Shown here in pieces: positions 1 through 5,316 of a stretch of 8,211 bases of DNA. Location of the stretch: contig JAESQE010000107.1 in NCBI GenBank assembly GCA_016765335.1, forward strand, positions 1,286-9,496. Reading direction: 5' to 3'. The notes under the pieces are model-generated. The model was not told where the DNA came from, did not search any database, and saw nothing but the letters and a program-made list of their open reading frames with translations. The position numbers were made by a program, and so were the translations under genes. How positions within the stretch are numbered: position 1 is the stretch's first letter; the number at the start of each line of letters is the position of its first letter. Source of the DNA: Planctomycetaceae bacterium. GTDB taxonomy: Bacteria; Planctomycetota; Planctomycetia; Planctomycetales; Planctomycetaceae.

Positions 1-37
1 CCCCAGTCACGGCTCCTGAATACATAGAAATATCATC

Positions 38-394
38 ATGAATCAGACGACTTCGCAATCAGAGTTGAATTCCAACTTTGAATACGATCCTGCTTATTTA
101 AATGCACTGAAAGAGCTGTATGTCATGATTGGCATTTGGGGTGTAAGTTTAGTTTGGACCGTTGGCTATTGCGGTTTGTTCGCTTACCAGGCACCAGGGT
201 CAACCCAGGCCATCCCTGTTGTGTGGGGGATTCCGACTTGGGTCATCTGGGGAATTGTTCTTCCCTGGGTAACCTGTGGACTGCTCACTGCCTGGTTTGC
301 CATGTTTTACATCAAGCAGGATGACGCAGATATTCTTGCTGAAGACTTCTCCCCCGAGACTCCACCTACGATCAAACAAGGTTCTCCCTCGTAA
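38..394 (+). CDS. Small two-helix membrane protein, DUF997 / YhdT-like
   Basis: A 118-residue protein with a polar N-terminus (about 1-27), a hydrophobic segment at about 28-50, a second at about 61-91 and an acidic, proline-containing tail. The second half (GIPTWVIWG..LPW..CGLLTAWFAMFYIKQDD) follows the pattern I recall for Escherichia coli YhdT, where F/I-P-x-W, a long helix and a terminal Y-[IR]-x-D-D occur at the same spacing. YhdT-type proteins are usually encoded directly before a PanF-type sodium:solute symporter, and that is the case here. The stop TAA (392-394) shares its last base with the ATG of the symporter, which suggests translational coupling. The role is not known; an accessory subunit of the symporter is an inference from gene pairing. 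ATG at 38 is the first in-frame start; no strong Shine-Dalgarno precedes it, and only 37 upstream bases are visible. Confidence 0.8.
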   Translation: MNQTTSQSELNSNFEYDPAYLNALKELYVMIGIWGVSLVWTVGYCGLFAYQAPGSTQAIPVVWGIPTWVIWGIVLPWVTCGLLTAWFAMFYIKQDDADILAEDFSPETPPTIKQGSPS

Positions 395-2349
395 TGACAA
401 CTTCGATCACCTCGCTTATTAACCCTGTCCTGGCAATCTCAGATGCAAACGCAGCCCTGCTTACCTTTGGAGTCTACTGTGTTCTTGTGATGGGCCTGGC
501 TGTTTTAAGCCATCGCTTACTCGCCAGTCGCAGTTTTCAGGCAGAGTATTTTTTAGGATCTCGTAACCTGGGCGTTTGGGCGTTCATGTTTACCTTTGCA
601 GCCACGAGCGCCTCGGCTGGTTCGTTTGCAGGTTTCCCTGCATTGATTTATGCGCACGGCTGGGTTCTCGCTTTTTGGATTGCAGGTTACATGGCTGTGC
701 CTTTGGTTGGAATGGGCTTGCTTGCCAAGCGGATTAACAGAATGTCTCGGCAAGCCGATGCAATCACTCTTCCCGAATTGATGTATGCCCGTTTTGGAAG
801 TACCGCAATTTCGATCATCGCAACCACTTTGATTGTCTTTCTGCTGACATTCTATTTAGTGCCTCAATTCAAAATGGCCAGCTTAATTCTGCAATCTTTA
901 ATGAAAGATGCTCCGCTTTGGTCTGAATGCGCACGAGTCTTGGGAACAGTAACCTCTAAAATTGCTTACCTTGAATCTGAAGATCCCGGTAAACTTCTGG
1001 GGCTATTAACTTTTTCACTTATGGTGATTGTCTATACTTCGATGGGAGGATTCCGAGCCGTTGTCTGGACCGATGTCTTGCAAGGGATTGTGATGTTTGT
1101 TGGCGTGTTGGTCATGCTTGGTTTAGTGCTCTATCAAGTAGGTGGCATGTCCAGGGCAACAGCGGTGATGTCTGAAATGGTCCCGCCTGTTCTTTGCGAG
1201 GCGTCATTCAGTCGTACAGACCAAACCGATTCAAAAGAGATTCAGATCCCAAGCGAATCCTGGTTCGAATTCGCTGCCACTTCAGACAGTCCCGCAAGGC
1301 TGTTCCGCATCAACGAAACGGCCTTTGTACGCGAAGGACAGAAACAGTCCGATCTTGTAAAATGTGTTGAGATTGTCAGCCAGTATGAAAGAGACCTGTT
1401 TGCGTCTTGGAAAGCAGAAGATAGCGCGGTCATCATTCCGGCTGATGTCACTGCGAAAGTCGTAAACGAAAAACCTTATGCTTATGGTGCAGGCCAAAAA
1501 GGTGTTTATATTTCTGCACCAGGGCCGAGTGAAGACAAAGATTTCGGCTTCTTGACAATTGCTGTCGCGATGTCCTTTTTCATGTACTGGACAATTGGCG
1601 GAGCCGGTCAACCCGGGAATATGGTGCGATTGATGGCGTTCAATGGTACCAGAACATTGAAACGATCTTTGGCATTATTGGTCATTTACTTTAGTGTCAT
1701 TTATATTTCATTGGTGCTCATTTTCTGCTGCTCTCGACTGCTGATTCCTGGACTGGATCAAACCCCGGATCGCATCATGCCACTACTTTCGATGAATATT
1801 GCTGCATCGGCAGGTGTCCCCTGGCTGGCAGGTCTTCTCATGGCTGCACCGTTTGCAGCAGCCATGTCAACGGTTGATAGTTTCATGTTGATGATTTCTT
1901 CGTCACTGGTTCGTGATGTCTATCAAAAAGGTATCTCGCCCAATGTCAGCGAAAAAACAATGAAACGGCTCAGTTAACTTTGCACGGTTGCCATTGGAGT
2001 GATTGTGATGTTCGCTGCGGTGAACTCTCCGAAGTATTTGCAGATGCTCATTGTGTTTACAGGAGGTGGACTTTCTTCAGCATTTTTGGTCCCCATTTTG
2101 TACGGACTGTTCTGGCCTCGCTTCAATGGCACAGCTGCAATTTCATCAATGCTTGCAGGATTTACCTCCTACCTTAGCCTGTATGTCACAGGAGTTTTTA
2201 TGTACGACACAGCCCGGCCCTATCATCTTCTCTCGCAAGATCCATTTATCTGGGGCTTAGCTGTTTCTGCAATCGTCGGCGCAGTCGTCTGTAAGTCAAC
2301 AAAGCCAGTCTCAATGGAAATCCAACAAAGATTCTTCGGACGCAACTAA
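394..2349 (+). pseudogene. PanF-like sodium:solute symporter interrupted by an in-frame stop
   Basis: Solute:sodium symporter (SSS) family inner-membrane transporter, closest in pattern to the pantothenate symporter PanF. The first segment encodes 527 residues, ending with TAA at 1975-1977. Visible landmarks: EYFLGSRNLG (51-60), SAGSFAGFPA (74-83), ITLPELMYARFGS (124-136), the MGGFRA..TD.LQG block (217-231) and AAPFAAAMSTVDS (484-496), the helix that carries sodium-site residues in this family. After the TAA the same frame continues without another stop to 2349. That part encodes the remaining family-conserved helices (for example FTGGGLSSAFLVPILYGLFW), aligning with PanF where KRLS matches KRMS. 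The full reading is about 650 residues, against about 480 for E. coli PanF; most of the excess is a soluble insert at about 260-383. ATG at 394 overlaps the upstream stop. Substrate is uncertain. A sequencing error, a real nonsense mutation or reinitiation at ATG 2008 (GGAG at 1996-1999) are all possible. Confidence 0.8.
1975..1977 (+). other. In-frame TAA stop inside the symporter
   Basis: The codons read AGT TAA CTT TGC in the symporter frame, and the frame stays open on both sides. Removing this one codon restores a complete SSS protein, so a single substitution (for example from TAC, TAT, CAA or AAA) is the simplest explanation rather than an indel. The base after the stop is C. I see no pseudoknot or other strong downstream structure that would argue for programmed readthrough. 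Confidence 0.85.
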
Positions 2350-2378
2350 CGCCTTGGCTCTGCGAATCAGCTTAGTAG

Positions 2379-2400
2379 GGCGAGCCGGGCCAGTAATGGC
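2379..2400 (+). repeat. Left copy of an imperfect 22-bp inverted repeat
   Basis: These 22 bases, with core CGAGCCGGGCCAGTAA, match the reverse complement of 4351-4372 at 19 of 22 positions; the mismatches are at 2380, 2384 and 2397. The copy starts 30 bases after the symporter stop and directly touches the terminal repeat of the Tn5-like element. It may be one end of an outer insertion sequence (see the transposase fragment at 3577-3869). Alternatively it may be a repeated hairpin found after gene ends, since the core can fold around the loop AGTAAT. Confidence 0.55.
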
Positions 2401-2419
2401 TTGTCATTACCCACAATTT
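2400..2419 (+). repeat. Terminal inverted repeat, left end of Tn5-like element
   Basis: The 20 bases CTTGTCATTACCCACAATTT are the exact reverse complement of 3557-3576. The transposase stop codon (TTA on the plus strand, 2407-2409) lies within it. The outermost base or two could belong to the target, because 2399 and 3577 no longer pair. Confidence 0.9.
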
Positions 2420-3358
2420 TTGTTGGTGAGTTTCATGCCGAGGAGGGTGGCGTGGAGCTTTTGGTAGCCGCGCCAGGTTGTTTGCCAACCTGGTTCACCG
2501 TCACTTTTGCGACCAATGAACCCACCTAACTTAGCAAGCTCTCGAAAAAACTCATAGACCGTCAGATATTTCTTTCGCAATCGAGGACGCATTGCTTTCA
2601 ATGTCTTCAACCACGAACGAGGCACACGACCTTTTGCACGTTGATCGGGAGCATGGCGGGCGATTGTTTTCAACTGCAAAAGACGAACACCAATCACGCT
2701 GATCAACGTGATCAATGGTTCCAGACGACTCGCGTCGCGCAGAGAATGTTGCTCAATTTTACAACCCGTCTTCAATACTTTGTGATACTCTTCAATCAGC
2801 CAGCGGCATTCATAAAATTCAATCACCTCCCAGGCAGCTTCGAACGATTCAACTGGCAGGCTTGTCAACAGCACCCAGCGTATCGGCTTCACACCATCAG
2901 CAGCATTCACTTCCTGAACAATCACCACATTCATCGCGATCAATTCAAGATCACAATCTTTGATGAACTGACTACGAATACGAGGCTGGGGAAAGCTGAC
3001 TTTGCAAGTGGAAACTTCCATCTTTGCATCACGCGCCGATTGCCCCGGACGTGCACGCAGCGACAATGTATAACTTCCCAACGCCTCCGTCTCTTCAATC
3101 GCTTTGCCCAGAGAAAGTTCGTTTCCCTCTGTATTAATAACGTTTCGCTGCATCTTGGCAGCACGAATGATCCAGTCGCTTTGTTGCAAAACAATGTGGC
3201 ACATCGCTTCACGTTTCGCTTTGAGTCGGCAAAGAATCATGAGGAGAATCCAGCATTGTCATCGCCATTTTGCAGACCCGTTTTGTTCGTCGCTTGTCGC
3301 CAAGTTGACATGATCCAAACTGTTGTTGTACCCAATGACTATTCTCCGTAACTTGCAT
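2407..3358 (-). pseudogene. Tn5-like IS4-family transposase, internally deleted and frameshifted
   Basis: Two pieces of one DDE transposase in different frames. The N-terminal piece starts at ATG 3358 and encodes 49 residues with the family DNA-binding pattern W..QQFG..QLGDKRRTKR (residues 9-27). It ends at TGA 3211-3209, just after SLPTQSET, where the family usually continues with W. The C-terminal piece is open from about 3210 to 2407. It has the YREK signature Y-x2-R-x3-E-x6-K (YECRWLIEEYHKVLK, about 2814-2770) with the catalytic Glu, and the conserved C-terminal LGGFIGRKSDGEPGW. Relative to Tn5 transposase, the stretch holding the first two catalytic aspartates (D97 and D188) is absent, roughly 140 codons. 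The ATG at 3240 that gives the C-terminal piece a 277-codon reading is not the true start: its first codons are the N-terminal domain read out of frame. The protein is almost certainly inactive as a transposase. Confidence 0.88.
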
Positions 3359-3363
3359 GACCA

Positions 3364-3370
3364 CACCTCC
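3364..3370 (-). promoter_or_regulatory. Shine-Dalgarno of the Tn5-like transposase
   Basis: GGAGGTG on the minus strand, five bases before ATG 3358. It decides the start: longer in-frame readings back to 3460 would add about 34 residues with no family similarity. Confidence 0.7.
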
Positions 3371-3556
3371 ATGAAATCGAAAAGAGATTTCATGAAAGCC
3401 GTCATCTGCCAAAATCTCAAACCGGCTCACATCATGTAACCAACGCTGACATGATACCAATGCCCCTTGATTCGGCTAGCCCCAATTTGTAACATCACAC
3501 TGTAACTCAAGTAACAATAGACAGATACAACATTCAACCCAACAACAATTCAACCC

Positions 3557-3576
3557 AAATTGTGGGTAATGACAAG
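3557..3576 (-). repeat. Terminal inverted repeat, right end of Tn5-like element
   Basis: Exact reverse complement of 2400-2419. It lies on the promoter side of the transposase, about 200 bases before its ATG. Just inside, the 10-base direct repeat ATTCAACCCA occurs at 3532-3541 and 3548-3557. The second transposase fragment (3577-3869) runs into this repeat, marking the junction. Confidence 0.9.
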
Positions 3577-3869
3577 GGTTCCAGGGTGGTGCTCGAAAGA
3601 GTGCTTTCGGTTACTCGTTTGTTGTTGGGGAGCAATTCCGGTTTAGCGTCGATCATTTTTTTGACCGCCGCTTCGAGTGTGGTATCGGGATTGAGACGTT
3701 GATAGACGAGCATCCACAACACAACGCTTGTTGTGTAGACAGCATTGGATCGCAACGGATGCCTTTGGTCTGCTTGTTTGAGGTCCACAAACTCATTGAG
3801 AAGATTGAAAGCCTCGTCAAATTCGAGGTCCAGTTTTTTGTTGAACGGAATATTATGTTTCACAACCAT
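3577..3869 (-). pseudogene. N-terminal fragment of a second IS4-type transposase
   Basis: The reading starts at ATG 3869 with AAAGGAG (3886-3880 on the minus strand) at good spacing, so the start is well supported. It gives about 97 native residues before running into the terminal repeat of the Tn5-like element, which adds 14 unrelated codons (to 3534). Conserved-looking blocks are RHPLRSNAVYTTSVVLWMLVYQRLN (residues 36-60) and LLPNNKRVTESTLSSTT (79-95). I recall these from the N-terminal region of IS4-type transposases common in planctomycetes. It is a different lineage from the Tn5-like enzyme next door. The catalytic core, probably about 300 residues, is missing on the other side of the inserted element, where only about 50 bases separate the element from the symporter. 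The gene is therefore cut and its remainder lost. Confidence 0.78.
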
Positions 3870-4013
3870 GCCAAAATGACTCCTTTATTAGAGAAGTCTT
3901 AAGTCAGCGAAAATCCCATGCCGAAACTTGTGCGGGATACGTTTCTTTCTAAAGTAATACGCATTAGACGCTAGCCGCCGGTAAATTGAGGCAGACCGCT
4001 CATTTACTAAATC

Positions 4014-4044
4014 GCCTCAGCGAATTCCTGAAATCCGCTGAGGC
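4014..4044 (-). terminator. Hairpin with perfect 9-bp stem, possible terminator
   Basis: GCCTCAGCG (4014-4022) pairs exactly with CGCTGAGGC (4036-4044) around a 13-base loop. Neither strand has a strong T-tract after it; the minus strand continues GATTTAG. It lies about 370 bases beyond the end of the secretion operon, so it may serve as a distal terminator or be an internal feature of the insertion-sequence debris. Confidence 0.3.
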
Positions 4045-4225
4045 TAGACAGAAAATGAAACATCTACTGACAACCTTTTACTCCTGAAATTACGAGACGC
4101 CAGCAAGCAAAACCACGCAACTTCAATAAATCGCCAGCGAATGAGTTTATTTCAATTCAGTATTTATTTGCAGTTGCATCAGAAGTAGGCCGGCACATTT
4201 CTACTTCGAATGGAGTCTGCATGAG

Positions 4226-4405
4226 ATGAAGATTTTCTCTTTCTGGGGCTGCTTACGAGCAACGCAAATCAATTCCGGCAATCCTGCTGAGGAGAACAGC
4301 TTCTTGGTCAATTCCTCGGGTTGCTACCCGGTCTCTGCAAAATCACTCGGGCCCTTACTGGCCCGGTTCGTCTGTGGAGTCCATTACCTTAGTCACTTAT
4401 TCTAG
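4226..4405 (+). CDS. Marginal 59-residue reading, uncertain gene
   Basis: Starts ATG at 4226 after GGAG (4212-4215) and ends TAG at 4403-4405. The peptide has no signal peptide or membrane segment that I can identify and matches no family I recognise. Its C-terminal part (SLGPLLARFV) is encoded by the 22-bp repeat and hairpin, which suggests an accidental reading over a repeated DNA element rather than a selected protein. Listed because its start site is reasonable and nothing else explains the stretch. Confidence 0.15.
   Translation: MKIFSFWGCLRATQINSGNPAEENSFLVNSSGCYPVSAKSLGPLLARFVCGVHYLSHLF
4348..4365 (-). terminator. GC-rich hairpin after the secretion operon
   Basis: CGGGCC (4348-4353) and GGCCCG (4360-4365) form a perfect 6-bp stem with a 6-base loop. 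On the minus strand it begins about 50 bases after the stop of the GspM-like gene and is followed by AGTGATTTTG, a weak T-run. It overlaps the right copy of the 22-bp repeat; the left copy has a poorer version with loop AGTAAT. A terminator for the minus-strand operon is plausible, with only moderate support. Confidence 0.35.
4351..4372 (-). repeat. Right copy of an imperfect 22-bp inverted repeat
   Basis: Its reverse complement matches 2379-2400 at 19 of 22 positions, with the shared run CCGGGCCAGTAA. It sits 45 bases after the stop of the GspM-like gene on the minus strand. As with the left copy, it points away from the gene that ends nearby, so it fits both an insertion-sequence end and a repeated 3' hairpin. 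Confidence 0.55.
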
Positions 4406-4416
4406 ATTGTCGTTAC

Positions 4417-5316
4417 TCACTTTGTGACTGGGGTTTGCTTCAACGGGACGACAACACCTTCGGCGAAGCTTTTGCCAATTGCGATTCGTAGTTGTTGACC
4501 ACTGGTTTCGATTGTTGCGCTGTCGTCATCGATTTGCACGATGCGACCTGAAAGGGCAACGGCTTCGAATGTTGCGTTGGGACCAGCCTTAATGACTCGG
4601 CCTGTGATTTGCTCAGTGAACCAGGCCACAGGCTCATCGTTTCTGACTGTAATTGCACTGAGTGTTGTCATTTTCATGGGGTCCAGTTGGCTGATGCCAA
4701 TCCCGAAGAAATTGTCCTTGGCAATGATCGAGTAATCGCTAACACTTGACGAAGCAAGCACATTTGCTTTCCCTGTGTTGAGTGTCTTTCGTTTCGTGCC
4801 AGGTATCATCAAAGCTTCGATTCTTAAAGTAATATCGAATTGACCAGTTGCTGCTATCGGTGTGAGACGCAAAGATTTAATTTCGTGCAATTGGTCTGAA
4901 CTCGTAAATTGGAACAGGGCAGTCGTGAGCTGCGCAAGAGTCCCTCTTGCTTTGACATCAAAAGGCATCGCACGATAAAGCCCGTAACGAGTGGACGGCG
5001 AACCGGAATCGACTGTTGCGTTTTGTATTTTCGCCTGGCGAATGACATTCAATGACCAGTTCCGATAAAGTGATCTAGCGGTTTCTAAATCTGCGGGAAG
5101 TGATTTTTTCTGCCAAAGTTCTATTTTCTTGCCTGCGACTCGTCCATCGGCCAGGAGTTTCTCGCGTTTGGCAATATCTTTTTCAAGTGATGCCTGTTCG
5201 TTTCGAAGTTTATCGAGTGGGCCTTGAATCATCGAATTGAGAACGTAATTGCCGGCCTGGAAGATCCCCATTACCGCTAGGAAACCAAGAAGTATTTGCT
5301 GTCGAGTCAGTTTCAT
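4417..5316 (-). CDS. GspM/PilO-like protein with a PilP/GspC-like C-terminal domain
   Basis: Predicted inner-membrane assembly protein of a type II secretion / type IV pilus-like system, 299 residues. A short basic N-terminus leads into one membrane helix (about 7-28), then a charged coiled-coil stretch (about 33-70). A PilO/GspM-like alpha-beta region follows (about 75-172; SLRLTPI...GQFDITLRIEAL resembles the last strands of such ferredoxin-like folds). After a linker (about 173-195), a second domain (about 196-290) reads DNFFG..., TLSAITVRNDEPVAW, RIVQIDDDSATIETSGQQLRIAIG. This recalls the small beta domain of PilP and the homology region of GspC. GspM is usually about 160 residues and PilO about 200, so this protein is long. 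ATG 5316 overlaps the upstream stop as ATGA, with GGGGGTG just upstream. It is the last gene of the operon; no GspN gene follows. The family assignment rests on order, topology and remembered patterns. Confidence 0.62.
   Translation of the reverse strand: MKLTRQQILLGFLAVMGIFQAGNYVLNSMIQGPLDKLRNEQASLEKDIAKREKLLADGRVAGKKIELWQKKSLPADLETARSLYRNWSLNVIRQAKIQNATVDSGSPSTRYGLYRAMPFDVKARGTLAQLTTALFQFTSSDQLHEIKSLRLTPIAATGQFDITLRIEALMIPGTKRKTLNTGKANVLASSSVSDYSIIAKDNFFGIGISQLDPMKMTTLSAITVRNDEPVAWFTEQITGRVIKAGPNATFEAVALSGRIVQIDDDSATIETSGQQLRIAIGKSFAEGVVVPLKQTPVTK

Larger units (their letters stand above)
2400..3576 (-). mobile_element. Decayed Tn5/IS50-like IS4-family insertion sequence
   Basis: An element of about 1,177 bp bounded by perfect 20-bp inverted repeats (2400-2419 and 3557-3576) with a single transposase on the minus strand. 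The transposase stop codon lies inside the left repeat, a common arrangement in compact insertion sequences. The transposase has the YREK signature of IS4-family enzymes but has suffered an internal deletion. An intact member would be roughly 1.6 kb, so about 0.4 kb is missing. I found no matching 9- to 12-bp direct duplication at the outer edges, which suggests a deletion or rearrangement next to the element after insertion. It could be mobilised only if a related intact transposase acts in trans. Confidence 0.82.
3870..4416. other. Gene-poor stretch between transposase fragment and secretion operon
   Basis: About 550 bases without a convincing gene. Contents: the Shine-Dalgarno of the transposase fragment (3880-3886), a 9-bp-stem hairpin (4014-4044), a marginal 59-codon plus-strand reading (4226-4405), a small 5-bp stem (4317-4330), a 6-bp GC-rich hairpin (4348-4365) and the right copy of the 22-bp repeat (4351-4372). 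If the outer repeat pair marks an insertion sequence, nearly all of this would be its 5' flank, which is long for such elements. Part may instead be original intergenic DNA or remains of another gene. Confidence 0.6.

Noticed and set aside
1242..1611. Minus-strand readings of 69 and 109 codons
   Set aside because: They lie wholly inside the symporter gene on the opposite strand and show no domain-like pattern.
1975..2010. Programmed stop readthrough or a recoding site
   Set aside because: The stop is TAA followed by C, with no evident downstream structure or slippery run; a plain nonsense mutation or read error explains it better.
2407..3240. A self-contained 277-residue transposase starting at ATG 3240
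   Set aside because: Its first codons overlap the N-terminal domain of the same transposase in another frame, and there is no convincing ribosome site; it is the C-terminal half after a deletion.
2641..3351. A 236-codon plus-strand reading
   Set aside because: It is antisense to the Tn5-like transposase, whose minus-strand reading has clear family motifs; its translation is low-complexity and matches no family I recognise.
3481..3560. CRISPR-like short repeats
   Set aside because: Only one 10-base direct repeat (3532-3541 and 3548-3557) with a 6-base gap; it lies in the insertion-sequence end and has no array structure.
2392..3586. Target-site duplication flanking the Tn5-like element
   Set aside because: The flanks read CAGTAATG on the left and GGTTCCAG on the right; no matching direct repeat of 9-12 bases was found.
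2371..4393. CTTAGT at 2371-2376 and 4388-4393 as a target duplication of the outer element
   Set aside because: Only six bases, and the copies sit at unequal distances (2 and 15 bases) from the proposed repeat ends; likely chance.
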